Below, one piece after another: positions 16,614 through 28,100 of a DNA stretch of 64,000 nucleotides. The translations under genes were made by a program, and so were the position numbers. The stretch covers positions 310,001 through 374,000 of the forward strand of contig NZ_FNON01000007.1 in assembly GCF_900107045.1 (NCBI RefSeq), given 5' to 3'. Position 1 is the stretch's first letter. Every line of letters begins with the position of its first letter. The notes below the pieces were generated by a model, which searched no databases, was not told the DNA's origin, and was given only the letters and a program-made list of their open reading frames with translations. This stretch comes from Amycolatopsis xylanica (GTDB lineage: Bacteria; Actinomycetota; Actinomycetes; Mycobacteriales; Pseudonocardiaceae).

Positions 16614-16858
16614 GCGAGTGCGGGACACGGGATACCCGAGTGTTCGACACGACGTACCCGAGCGCGGGACACGAGGTGCCGGAGTGTGGGACACGGCGGG
16701 TGGGGCGTGTCCCACACCCGGGTACCGCGTGTCCCACACTCGGGCACCTCGTGTTGCGCAGCCGGGCACCACGTGTTCCACACTCGGGTGGGCCGTGTTC
16801 CACGCCCGGGTAGCGCGTGTTGCGCGCTCGGGCACCGCGTGTTGCGCGGGTGGGGGGT
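16614..16858. repeat. opposed array of 22-bp repeats
   Basis: Four units carrying GACACG recur every 22 bases (16624, 16646, 16668, 16690). Seven units carrying CGTGT recur every 22 bases (16706, 16728, 16750, 16772, 16794, 16816, 16838) in the opposite sense. The period and sequence differ from the adjacent 21-bp array, but the inverted architecture is the same. Confidence 0.88.
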
Positions 16859-16884
16859 GGGGCATGCGGGGGGTGGGGAGTGGG

Positions 16885-16928
16885 CGAAGGCCACGCCTGC
16901 GCGGGGTGGGCGCGGGGCGTGGCCTTCG
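16885..16928 (-). terminator. hairpin terminator after the one-module PKS gene
   Basis: 13-bp arms CGAAGGCCACGCC (16885-16897) and its complement (16916-16928) lie 17 bases beyond the PKS stop codon. Confidence 0.8.
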
Positions 16929-16945
16929 GGGTGGGACATGGTGGG

Positions 16946-19900
16946 TTAGGCGAGTTCGGAGTCGAGGATGGCGAAGAGGTCGTCGGCGCTGGCTTCGGTT
17001 ATGTCGGCCGCGGGTTCTTGGGGGGTGGGGAGGGACTCGGCCCACTTGGCGGCCAGGGCTTTGAGGCGGGCCGTGATTTGGGCGTGGTGTTCTTCGGAGG
17101 TGGGGGTGGTCGAGGCGAGGGCCGATTCGAGTTTGGCGAGGTCGGACTCGAGGGGGGTGGAGGCGGTGTCGTCGATGAGCTGGGTGGCGAGGTAGGAGGC
17201 GACCGAGGCGGCGTCGGGGTAGTCGAAGATCAGGGTGGCCGGGATGCGCTTGCCGGTCACCGTGCCGAGCCGGTTGCGGAGCTCGAGGGCCGTGAGGGAG
17301 TCGAAGCCCATGTCGAGGAAGCCGCGGTCGGTTTCGATGGCGTCGGGGTTGTCGTGGCCGAGCACCGCGGCGATGTGGCCGCGCAGGACGTCGAGGATCG
17401 CCTGGTCGCGTTCTTCGCCGGTGAGACCGGCCAGTTTCTGCTTCAAGGCCGAGCCGCCGGAAGCCGTGGCGGCCGCCGCGCGGGGTGGGGCTTTGACGAG
17501 GCCGCGGAAGGCGGTCGGGATCGGGTCGAGTGCGCGCAGGGCCTTGAGGTCGAGCTTGACCGGGACCAGCACGGGGCTGTCGATGCCGAGTGCGGTGTCG
17601 AGGAGCGCGAGGCCTTCGTCGGACGGGAGGCCCGCGACGCCCGAGCGGGCGACGTCGGCTTCGGCCAGGTGGTCGGTCATCTCGCTCTTCTGCTGCCACA
17701 GGCCCCAGGCGAGCGAGTGCGCCGGGAGGCCGCGGGAGCGGCGGTGGACAGCGAGCGCGTCGACGAAGGTGTTGGCGGCGCCGTAGTTCGCCTGGCCCGC
17801 GGTGCCGGTGACACCCGAGACCGAGGAGAACAGGACGAAGGCCGACAGGTCACCCGCGAGTTCGTGCAGGTGCCAGGCGGCGTCGGCCTTGGGCCGGATG
17901 ACCTTCGACAGGCGGTCCGGGTTGAGCGAGGTGACGATGCCGTCGTCGAGCACGCCTGCCGTGTGCACGATCCCGTTGACCGGGTGCGCCTCCAGCAGCC
18001 CGGACACCGAGTCGCGGTCGGAGACGTCGCAGGCCGCGATCGTGACCGTGGCGCCGAGTTCCTCCAGCGAGGCCTTCAACTCGGCCGCGCCGGGGGCGTC
18101 CGCGCCGCGACGGCTGGTGAGCAGCAACGAGGTCACGCCGCTCGAAGCGAGGTGGCGGGCTACCAGCGCGCCGAGACCGCCGGTGCCACCGGTGACCAGG
18201 ACCGTCCCGGTCCAGGGCGACTCGCCGGTCACCTCGGAGTCGGCGACCTTGGCCAGGCGCGGGACGTAGAACGCTCCCCCGCGCACCGCGATCTCGGGCT
18301 CGCCCGTGGCGAGCGCCTGCTCCACAGTGGACGGATCGTCGGTGTCGACGAGCACGAACCGGCCCGGGTTCTCTTCCTGTGCCGCGCGGACCAGGCCCCA
18401 GACCGGGGCCTGGGTCAGGTCGATCTCGGTGTCGCCGACGGGGACGGCGCCCTGGGTGACGAAGACCAGCTGGGCGGCCTGGTCTTCGGCGATCCAGTCC
18501 TGCACCTTGGCCAAGATCGTGTTCGTGTTGGCGTGCAAGAACTCCAGAACGTCCGAACCGGACTCCACCGTGAACACGACATGCTCGGGAGCCGAGCCCG
18601 CCACAGCGGCCAGTGGTGTCCATTCCAGACGGTAGAGCGACTCCGTGCGGCCGCCGCGCGAGAGCTGCTCGGGCGAGACCGCGCGGGACACGAGCGACTC
18701 CACACTCAGCACCGGCGCGCCGGAAGCGTCGGCCACCGCGAAGGACACACTGTCCTTTCCGGACGGTGACATCCGGACGCGCAGGCCCGAAGCCCCCGAG
18801 GCGTGCAGCGAGACACCACGCCAGGCGAACGGCAGCAGCGTGTCGCCGTCGCCCTCGGCCAGCAGGTCAGCGTGCATCGAGGCGTCGAGCAGGGCCGGGT
18901 GCAGGCCGAAACCGTCGGCGGACGTGCCGTCCGGCAGCGCGACCTCGGCGTAGACGTCCTCGCCGTGCTTCCAGGCCGCTTGCAGGCCCTGGAAAACCGG
19001 TCCGTATTCGTAGCCTCGGGTGATCAGGCGCTCGTAAGCGCCCTCGACCGGCAACGGGGTCGCGCCCGCGGGCGGCCACTCGCTGAGGTCGAAGGACGGC
19101 GCGGCGCCACCGGGCTTGAGCTGGCCTTCCGCGTGCCGGGTCCACGTGTCCCCGTCGCTGGAGTACACCGCGACCGAACGCTCGCCGTCGGAACCGGCCG
19201 AGCCGACCACGACCTGCACCGCGAGGCCGCCGTCTTCCGGCAGGACCAAGGGCGCCTCAAGGGTCAGCTCGTCGATGAACGGAGTACCCGCCTGCTCCCC
19301 CGCGCGGACCGCGAGTTCCACGAAAGCCGTGCCGGGCACCAGGATCGAGCCCATCACCGAGTGGTCCGCGAGCCACGGCTGCTTGTCGACGCCGAGTCGG
19401 CCGGTGAGCACCACGCCGTCGGAGTCCGGCGAAGCGACGACCGCGCTCAGCAGCGGGTGCTCGGCCGGGAGCAGGCCGATGCTCGAAGCGTCACCCGACG
19501 AGGCGGGCGCGCCAGCCCAGTACTTCTGGTGCTGGAAGGCGTAGGTCGGCAGCTTGACGCGGCGGGCCGCGCGGCCGTCGAAGAACTTGACCCAGTCGAT
19601 GCGGGTGCCGCGGGCGTGCGCGAGGCCGAGCGCGGAGATCAGCTCCTGCTCCTCGCCGCGGTCGCGGCGCAGCACGGCGGCGAACGCGGCGTCGCCGGTC
19701 ACCGACTCCTCGCCGATCGCGGTCAGCGCCGCGTCGGGGCCGAGCTCCAGGAACGTGGTGACCCGCTTGGACTCCAGCTTGCGGACGGCGTCGGAGAACC
19801 GGACCGCCTCGCGGACGTGGGTGACCCAGTATTCGGGCGAGCCGAGGTCCTTGGCGACGTCGCCGGTGACCGTCGAGATGATCGGGATCTTCGGTGAGCC

Positions 19901-22177
19901 GTAGGTGAGGCTCGACGCGATCGCGCGGAACCCGGCGAGCATCGGCTCCATCAGCGGCGAGTGGAACGCGTGCGACACCTTGAGCTGCTTGGTCTTGCGG
20001 CCTTCGGCCTTGAAGTGGTCGGCGATGGCCAGCGCGAACTTCTCCTCGCCGGACACGACGACGGAGTTCGGCGCGTTGACCGCGGCGATGCTCACCGTCT
20101 CGGTCAGGTGCGGCTTGACCTCTTCCTCGGACGCCTGGATCGCCACCATCGCCCCACCGGCGGGCAGCGACTGCATCAAGCGGCCCCGGTAGGCGACCAG
20201 CTTGGCCGCGTCCGGCAGCGAGAGCACGCCGGAGACGTGCGCGGCGGACAGCTCGCCGATCGAGTGTCCTGCCAGGTACTCCGGCCGGACGCCCCACGAC
20301 TCCAGCAGGCGGAACAACGCGACCTCGATCGCGAACAGGCCGCTCTGGGTGAACTGCGTCTGCGCGAGCAGATCGGCGTCGTCGCCCCAGATGACCGGGC
20401 GCAACGGCTGCTCGAGGTGCTTGTCGAGTTCGGCGATCGCCTCGTCGAAGGCGGCGGCGAACACCGGGAACGCCGCGTGCAGCTCGCGGCCCATGCCGAG
20501 GCGCTGGGCGCCCTGGCCGGTGAACAGGAACGCGGTCAGCCCGCCCTTGGCGACACCTTGCGGAATGCCAGTGCCATCACCGGCAGCCAGCGAGCGCACT
20601 CCGGCAAGCAGTTCTTCGCGCGTGGAGCCGACGACCGTGGCGCGACGCTCCAAAGAGGACCGAGTGGTGGCCAGCGAGAAACCGATGTCCACCAACGAAA
20701 GATCGCCGACGGAAGCGGCCAGCTTCGCGGCCTGGCCACGCAGGGCTTCGGGACTCTTGGCCGAGAGCACCCACGGCACCACGTCCGACTTGACCGTGGG
20801 CGAGGGACGCGGCGGTTCCTCGTAGGCCGGGGCTTCTTCGATGATGACGTGTGCGTTGGTCCCGCTGATGCCGAACGACGAGATGCCGGCCCGCTTCGGG
20901 CGGCCACGATCCGGCCAGGGTATGGCCTCGGTCAGCAGCTTGACGTTGCCCGCCGACCAGTCGACCTGCGGGGTCGGCTCGTCGACGTGCAGGGTCTTCG
21001 GCAGGATCCCCCGCCGCATGGCCTCGACCATCTTGATGATGCCGGAAACACCGGCCGCCGCCTGGGTGTGGCCCAGGTTCGACTTGACCGAGCCGAGCCA
21101 CAACGGCTCGTCGTCCGGGCGATTACGGCCGTAGGTGGCCAACAGCGCCTGCGCCTCGATCGGATCGCCGAGCCGGGTGCCCGTGCCGTGCGCTTCGATG
21201 GCGTCCACATCGGACGGTTGCAGGCCGCCCTCTTTCAAGGCGGCTTTGATGACGCGCTGCTGCGAAGGACCGTTCGGCGTGGTGATGCCGGACGACGCGC
21301 CGTCCTGGTTGATCGCCGAGGCACGTACGATCGCTAGGACGTTGTGCCCCTTGGCACGCGCGTCGGAGAGCTTTTCGATCAGCAGCAGGCCGGAGCCCTC
21401 GCCCCAGCCGGTGCCGTCCGCCGCGGCCGCGAAGGACTTGCAGCGGCCGTCGACGGACAGCCCGCGCTGCTTGGAGAAATACAGGAACGTGTCCGGCGTG
21501 CACATGACAGTGACGCCCCCGACGAGCGCCATCGGCACCTCGCCGGCACGAATCGCCTGGATCGCCCAGTGCAGCGCGATCAGGGAGGACGAGCACGCGG
21601 TGTCGACGCTGACCGACGGCCCTTCCAGGCCCAGCGTGAACGACACCCGCCCGGTCACGAGGGAGCCGCCCGCCGCGGCTCCTTCGTAGTCGTGATACAT
21701 CACGCCGGCGAAGACACCGACGCGCTCACCCTCCAGCGAACGCGGATCGATCCCCGCGTCCTCAAAGGTCTCCCATGCCGTTTCCAGCAGAATGCGTTGC
21801 TGCGGGTCCATTTCCGCGGCCTCGCGGGGCGAGATGCCGAACAGGTCGGGGTCGAACTCCCCCGCCTCGTGCAGGAACGCGCCGTCGATCGAGATCGTCT
21901 TGCCCTCTTTGCCCGGCTCCGGGTCGTAGAGGCCCTGGGTGTCCCAGCCGCGGTCGACCGGGAACTGGGTGATCCCGTCCCGGCCTGCCGCGATCATCTC
22001 CCACAGCTGCTCGGCGCTGGTGATGCCGCCGGGGAACCTGCAGCCCATACCGACGATCGCGATCGGCTCGTGATCCGCCGGACCGGCTTCGGCGAGCTGT
22101 TTGTTCGCCTCTTTGAGCCGCTCGTTCTCGGCCATGGTCTTGCGGAGCGCTGCGACGATCTGCTCGACGTCTGCCAC
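16946..22177 (-). CDS. type I modular PKS, one module KS-AT-DH-KR-ACP (module 4)
   Basis: A 1743-residue protein, GTG start 22177 behind GAAGGG, 13 bp after the preceding giant PKS. The N-terminal coiled-coil docking helix (residues 4-28) is followed by: KS with Cys195; AT with Ser639 in GHSIGE and HAFH, the malonyl-specific signature; DH with His939 in HSVMGSILVP and Asp in LLDASMH; KR with the NADPH site TGGTGGLG, LDD (B-type) and Tyr1465; ACP with Ser1627 in GFDSL; and a C-terminal helical docking region. It extends by C2 and leaves a double bond. There is no TE, so the chain must pass to another PKS, presumably encoded right of the window. Confidence 0.95.
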   Translation of the reverse strand: MADVEQIVAALRKTMAENERLKEANKQLAEAGPADHEPIAIVGMGCRFPGGITSAEQLWEMIAAGRDGITQFPVDRGWDTQGLYDPEPGKEGKTISIDGAFLHEAGEFDPDLFGISPREAAEMDPQQRILLETAWETFEDAGIDPRSLEGERVGVFAGVMYHDYEGAAAGGSLVTGRVSFTLGLEGPSVSVDTACSSSLIALHWAIQAIRAGEVPMALVGGVTVMCTPDTFLYFSKQRGLSVDGRCKSFAAAADGTGWGEGSGLLLIEKLSDARAKGHNVLAIVRASAINQDGASSGITTPNGPSQQRVIKAALKEGGLQPSDVDAIEAHGTGTRLGDPIEAQALLATYGRNRPDDEPLWLGSVKSNLGHTQAAAGVSGIIKMVEAMRRGILPKTLHVDEPTPQVDWSAGNVKLLTEAIPWPDRGRPKRAGISSFGISGTNAHVIIEEAPAYEEPPRPSPTVKSDVVPWVLSAKSPEALRGQAAKLAASVGDLSLVDIGFSLATTRSSLERRATVVGSTREELLAGVRSLAAGDGTGIPQGVAKGGLTAFLFTGQGAQRLGMGRELHAAFPVFAAAFDEAIAELDKHLEQPLRPVIWGDDADLLAQTQFTQSGLFAIEVALFRLLESWGVRPEYLAGHSIGELSAAHVSGVLSLPDAAKLVAYRGRLMQSLPAGGAMVAIQASEEEVKPHLTETVSIAAVNAPNSVVVSGEEKFALAIADHFKAEGRKTKQLKVSHAFHSPLMEPMLAGFRAIASSLTYGSPKIPIISTVTGDVAKDLGSPEYWVTHVREAVRFSDAVRKLESKRVTTFLELGPDAALTAIGEESVTGDAAFAAVLRRDRGEEQELISALGLAHARGTRIDWVKFFDGRAARRVKLPTYAFQHQKYWAGAPASSGDASSIGLLPAEHPLLSAVVASPDSDGVVLTGRLGVDKQPWLADHSVMGSILVPGTAFVELAVRAGEQAGTPFIDELTLEAPLVLPEDGGLAVQVVVGSAGSDGERSVAVYSSDGDTWTRHAEGQLKPGGAAPSFDLSEWPPAGATPLPVEGAYERLITRGYEYGPVFQGLQAAWKHGEDVYAEVALPDGTSADGFGLHPALLDASMHADLLAEGDGDTLLPFAWRGVSLHASGASGLRVRMSPSGKDSVSFAVADASGAPVLSVESLVSRAVSPEQLSRGGRTESLYRLEWTPLAAVAGSAPEHVVFTVESGSDVLEFLHANTNTILAKVQDWIAEDQAAQLVFVTQGAVPVGDTEIDLTQAPVWGLVRAAQEENPGRFVLVDTDDPSTVEQALATGEPEIAVRGGAFYVPRLAKVADSEVTGESPWTGTVLVTGGTGGLGALVARHLASSGVTSLLLTSRRGADAPGAAELKASLEELGATVTIAACDVSDRDSVSGLLEAHPVNGIVHTAGVLDDGIVTSLNPDRLSKVIRPKADAAWHLHELAGDLSAFVLFSSVSGVTGTAGQANYGAANTFVDALAVHRRSRGLPAHSLAWGLWQQKSEMTDHLAEADVARSGVAGLPSDEGLALLDTALGIDSPVLVPVKLDLKALRALDPIPTAFRGLVKAPPRAAAATASGGSALKQKLAGLTGEERDQAILDVLRGHIAAVLGHDNPDAIETDRGFLDMGFDSLTALELRNRLGTVTGKRIPATLIFDYPDAASVASYLATQLIDDTASTPLESDLAKLESALASTTPTSEEHHAQITARLKALAAKWAESLPTPQEPAADITEASADDLFAILDSELA

Positions 22178-22190
22178 GTTCTAACCCTTC

Positions 22191-25100
22191 TCACTCGCCC
22201 GCGAGGGCGGCCTTCACGAGGTCGTCGATGCCCATGTCCGCGATCGCGGCGCCCGGGTCTTGCTTGCCGTTGGCGAGTTCCATCAAGGATTCGAGCAGGC
22301 CGGATTCCTTGAGCTTGGCCACCGGGATGGCGGCGAGCGTCTGGCGGATGCTCGCCTCCTCGGGGTCGGGCGCGGCCTGCACCGGCACCGCGGAGATGCC
22401 GGGGGTCAGCTCCTCCAGGAGGAACTTCGCCAGGACCGCGGGCTTCGGGTAGTCGAACATCAACGTCGCCGGAAGCCGCAGCTTCGTCGCCGTCTGAAGC
22501 TTGTTACGCAGCTCGATCGCGGCCAGCGAGTCGAGACCCAGCTCCGTGAAGCCCTTCGACGTGTCGATGTTCTCCGGCTCGTCGTGCCGGACCGCCGCGA
22601 CATGCGTGCGGACCAGGTCGAGCACGGCCCGTTCCCGCTCGGCGGCCGCCAGCACCGCGAGGCGCTGGACCAAGGTCCCACCGGCCGGGATGACGACCGG
22701 TGCGGCGACCGGGGCCGGAGCCGCGGTGACCGGGATCGGCGCGCTGGCGGCGATCCCCGGGCTCAGCTCCTCGAGCAGGAACTTCGCCAGGCTGACCGGC
22801 TTCGGGTAGTCGAACATCAACGTCGCCGGAAGCCGCAGCTTCGTCGCCGCCTGAAGCTTGTTACGGAGTTCGATAGCGGCCAGCGAGTCCAGGCCGAGTT
22901 CCGTGAAGCCCTTGGACGTGTCGATGTTCTCGGGCTCGTCGTGGCGGACCGCCGCGACGTGCGTGCGAACCAGGTCCACGACCGCGCGTTCCCGTTCGTC
23001 CTCGCTGAGCCCGGCGAGCCGCTGGACCAGCGACCCACCTGCCGGGAGCGTGACAGCCGGAGCCGGGGCCGCCGCCACGGGCACCGGAGTGCTCGCCGCG
23101 ATGCCCGGGGTCAGCTCCTCCAGGAGGAACTTGGCCAGGCTGACCGGCTTCGGGTAGTCGAACATCAGCGTCGCCGGGAGCCGGAGACCCGTGGCCGTCT
23201 GGAGCCGGTTGCGCAGCTCGATGGCGGCCAGTGAGTCGAGACCCAGCTCGGTGAAGCCCTTCGAGGTGTCGATGTTGTCTGGTTCGTCGTGCCGGACGGC
23301 CGCGACGTGCGTGCGGACCAGGTCGACGATGGCGCGTTCGCGTTCCTCGTCGCCGAGCGCCGCGAGCCGCTGTTCGAGCGAGCCCGCCGGGGCCGCGGCC
23401 GGAGCCGCCGCCTGCTGCGGGGCGGCCGTGGAGACCCGCTTGACCGTCGACTTCGCGACGGTGCGGAACAACGCGGACACCTCGTCGACGACCTCGGCGA
23501 GCGCCGCGGTGTCGAGCCGGATCGGGACCAGCACCGCGTCGGCGAGGCTGACCGCCTCGTCGAAGAGCACCAGGCCCTCGGCCGACGAGAGCGCTGGGAC
23601 ACCGTTGCGGGCCAAGCGGGCCAGCACCGCCGGGGTGAGCTTGTCGACCATGCCGCCCGCCGACGACCACAGGTTCCAGACCAGCGAGCTGGCCGGGAGC
23701 CCGGCCGCCTTGCGGTGCTGGGCGAGGCCGTCGAGGAACGCGTTGGCCGCCGCGTAGTTGCCCTGGCCGGCGCTGTCCGTGAGCCCGGCCGTCGAGGAGA
23801 ACAGCACGAACGCCTTGAGGTCCTTGGTCAGCTCGTGCAGGTTCCACGCCGCGTCCACCTTGGGGCGCAACACCTTCTCGACCTGTTCGGGGGTCATCTT
23901 GGAGATCACCGAGTCGTCGAGCACACCTGCCGCGTGGATCACGGCGTCGATCGGGTGTTCGGCGACCAGCTTGGCCACCTGGTCGCGGTCGGCCACGTCC
24001 GCCGCGGCCACCGTCACGTCCACGCCGAGCGCGGCGAGTTCGTCACGAAGCTCCTTCGCGCCGGGCGCGTCGAGCCCGCGACGGCTGGTGAGCAGGAGCT
24101 TCCGCGCGCCGTGCACGGTCACCAGGTGCTTGGCGAGCAGCGCGCCGAGGCCGCTGGTGCCGCCGGTGATGAGGATCGTGCCGTTGGCGGTCCATGGCGG
24201 GCCGGACTCGGCCTCGGTCGCGGACACGTTGCCCAGACGCGGGATCTTCATCTCGGAACCCTTGGCCGAGACCACGATCCGCACGGCCGACTCCGGCTCG
24301 TCCTGCGCCGCCACCGCGGGCAGCGAACGGGCCGAGCTTTCGGCGGCGTCGTAGTCGACCAGCAGGAACCGGTCGGGGTTCTCCGCCTGCGCGGCCCGCA
24401 CCAGGCCCCAGACCGGGGACTGCGCGATGTCCACATCGGACCCGTCGATCGAGACGGCGCCCTCGGTGAGCACGATCAGCCTGGAGTCGGACAGCTTCGG
24501 CTCGGCCAGGAAGTCCTGGATCAGCTTCAGCGTGCCGAGCACATTGGACCGCACCGCGGCCGGAACATCGCCTCCTGCTTGAGGAACTGGGTAGACGACC
24601 ACCGGCGGAACTGCATCGGCCTTGACGAGCGCCGCGAAGTCCACATAGGACACCGCGCCGTCACCGAGCCCGGCGGGCACGTCACCGATGACCGCCCAGC
24701 CGTCGGAGCTGGTCTGCATCAGCGCGCCGCCGAGCGGGAGCTGGCTCCAGCCCACGCGGTACATCGACTCGCGCTCGCGGCTGCCGGTCGAGGCCGCCGC
24801 TGCCGCCGCGACCCGGTCGGGCGTGACCGCGCGGACGACCAGCGATTCGACCTGCAGGACCGGGTTTCCGCTGGTGTCGAACAGTTCCATCTTCACTGCG
24901 TCGGAGCCCACATTGGAGTCGGAGCTGACCCAGTTGATGCGGCAGCGCAGCTTCGCCTTGCCACCGTCGTAGAGCCCGACGCCGGACCAGGAGAACGGCA
25001 GCTGCGAGGCGCCGATGTCCTGCGGCTTGCGGCCACCGAGGAAGTCGGTCGCCGACAGGGCGGCGTCCAGCATCGACGGGTGCACGCGGAACTGCGCGGC

Positions 25101-28100
25101 ATGGTCGCGGGCGTCGTCCGGCAGCGCGACTTCGGCGTAGATCTCTTTGCCCTTGGCCCAGATCGCGCGCAGGCCGCGGAACATCGGGCCGTAGTGGTAG
25201 CCCTGGCTGGTCAGGTACTCGTAGACGTCGCTGATGTCGACGACCTCGGAGCCTGCGGGCGGCCATTCGCCGAGGTTGGCGACCGCGGGCTTGCCGGTGC
25301 GCAGCAGGTTGCCGGACACGTGGCGAGTCCACTGGACGTGCGAGGGCGCGTCCTCGAACCGCGAGTAGATGGCGATCTCGCGGCGGTCCGTCTCGTCGAG
25401 CGGGCCAACGGTGACCTGGATCTGCACGCCGCCGACCTGCGGCAACGGCATGAGAGCCTCGATGATCAGCTCTTCGACGACCTCGCAGCCGACCTCTTCG
25501 GCGGCACGCAGGGCCAGCTCGACGTAACCCGTACCCGGCAGGAGGACCGTGCCGAGCACGTCGTGGTCGGCGATCCAGGAGTGCGTCTCGATCGACAACC
25601 GGCCCGTCAAGGTCACGCTGTCGCCCTCCGGCGAAGCCACGACCGCCGACAGCAGCGGGTGCTGCGCGGACTGCAGGCCGAGGCTGCCGATGTCGCCGCC
25701 GGCCTCCGGCTGGATGTCCAGCCAGAAGGTGCGCTTCTCGAAGACGTACGTCGGCAGTTCGATGCGGCGGGCGTTGCTGCCCTTGAAGAACTGCTGCCAG
25801 TCGGGGGTGATCCCGGCCGCGTGCAGCTTCGCCACCGCGGTCAGCAGCGTCTCGACTTCATCGCGGCCCTTGCGCAGGGTCGGCACAGAGAGCAGCTCGC
25901 TGGTCTCCAGCGCACCCTGGGCCATCGCGGTGAGCACGCCGTCGGGACCCAGCTCGACGAACCGGGTGACGCCCTGGGCTTCCAGGGTGGCGATGCCCTC
26001 GGCGAAGCGGACCGCTTCGCGCACGTGACCGACCCAGTAGTCCGCGGACGCCAGGTGCTCGTCCTTGGCCGCGGCGCCGGTCACGTTGGAGACGATGCTG
26101 ATCTTCGGGGTGCCGTAGGTGAGGCTCTCCGCGACCGTACGGAACTCGGCGAGCATCGGCTCCATCAGCGGCGAGTGGAAGGCGTGCGACACCTTGAGCC
26201 GGGTGACCTTGCGGCCTTCGGCCTTGAAGTGCTCGCCGATCGCGACCGCCGCGGCCTCGTCACCGGACACGACCACCGAGGTCGGGCCGTTGATGGCGGC
26301 GATGCTGACGCCGTCGATGAGGTGCGGGGTGACCTGGTCTTCCGTCGCCTGGATGGCGACCATCGCGCCACCCGTGGGCAGGGCCTGCATCAGACGGCCA
26401 CGCGCGGCGACCAGCTTGGCGGCGTCCGCCAGGTTCAGCACACCCGCCACGTGCGCGGCGGCGAGTTCACCGATGGAGTGGCCGACCAGGACGTCCGGCC
26501 GGATGCCCCAGGACTCCAGGGTCCGGAACAGCGCGACCTCGATCGCGAAGAGGCTGGTCTGGGTGTACGCGGTCTGGCTCAGCAGGTCCGCGTCGTCGCC
26601 CCACATGACCTCCTTCAGCGGTCGGTCGAGGTGCTTGTCCAGCTCCGCGACCACCGCGTCCAGCGCTTCCGCGAAGACCGGGATAAAGCCTGCTAAATCC
26701 CGCCCCATGCCGAGACGCTGCGCGCCCTGTCCGGTGAAGAGGAAGGCGGTGAGGCCCGCGCTGTCGGCCGCGCCTCGGATCGCGAGCGCGTCGAGGCCGC
26801 TCAGCGCGGCTTCCCTGTCCCCGGCCAGCACAACCGCGCGGTGTTCCAGCGCTGCGCGGGACGTGGCCAGTGAGAAGGCGACATCGGTGAGGTCGGCTTC
26901 GGTGCTCTCGATGAACGCCCTGAGCGCCGTGGCCTGCTCCGGCAGCTGCTTGGCCGTCTTGGCCGAGACCACCAGCGGGACGATCGGCGTCGGGGCGACC
27001 ACCTCGGGCCGCTCCGGCTCGCTGAACGCCGGAGCCTGCTCCAGGATGATGTGCGCGTTCGTGCCGGAGAGGCCGAACGACGACACCGCGCCGCGACGCG
27101 GGTGGCCGTTCTCCTTCCACTCACGGGCTTCCGTGAGCAGCTTGACCGCGCCGGCGGTCCAGTCGACGTTCGGCGACGGCTGGTCGACGTGCAGTGTCTT
27201 CGGCATCATCCCGTGACGGATGGCCATGATCATCTTGATCACGCCCGAGACACCGGCCGCGGCCTGCGCGTGGCCGATGTTCGACTTGATCGAACCGAGC
27301 CACAGTGGACGGTCCTCGGGGCGGCCTTGTCCATACGTGGCAAGGAGAGCCTGCGCCTCGATCGGGTCGCCGAGCCGGGTGCCGGTGCCGTGGCCTTCGA
27401 CCATGTCGACGTCCGCATAGGACAGTCCGGCCTGGGCGAGCGCCCGCTGGATGACCCGCTGCTGCGAGGGCCCGTTCGGGGCGGTGAGCCCGTTGGACGC
27501 GCCGTCCTGGTTGATCGCGGACGAGCGGATCACCGCGAGCACCGGATGCCCGTTGGCCTGCGCGTCGGACAGCCGCTCGATGAGCAGCAGGCCGACACCT
27601 TCGGACCAGCCGGTGCCGTCGGCGGCGCCGGCGAACGCCTTACAGCGGCCGTCGGCGGCGAGGCCGCGCTGCTGCGAGAAGTCGACGAAGATCTCCGGGG
27701 TCGGCATGACCGTCACACCACCGGCGAGCGCCATTCCGACCTCGCCGGACCGCAGCGCCTGGACCGCCATGTGCAGTGCCACCAGGGAACTCGAGCACGC
27801 AGTGTCCACAGTGACCGCCGGGCCTTCGAGGCCGAGGCTGTACGCGACGCGGCCGGACGCGATGCTGCCCGCGCTGCCGTTGCCGAGGTAGGCCTGCAGA
27901 TCCTCGGGGACCTGGCCGGGACGGCTGCCGTAGTCGTGGTACATGACGCCCGCGTAGACGCCGGTCTGGCTGCCCCGCATGGTCGTCGGGTCGATGCCCG
28001 CGCGCTCGAACGCCTCCCACGCGGACTGCAGCAGCAGGCGCTGCTGCGGGTCCATGGCGAGCGCCTCACGCGGCATGATGCCGAAGAACTCGGGGTCGAA

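Noticed and set aside
16427..16858. Repeat arrays considered as CRISPR
   Set aside because: Units are contiguous without unique spacers, they change orientation, and no cas genes are present.
16334..17699. Long repetitive frames across the repeat arrays, with peptide repeats such as CARVVRL
   Set aside because: A 21-bp period keeps any frame open and produces peptide repeats; no ribosome site and no domain. Treated as DNA repeats, not genes.
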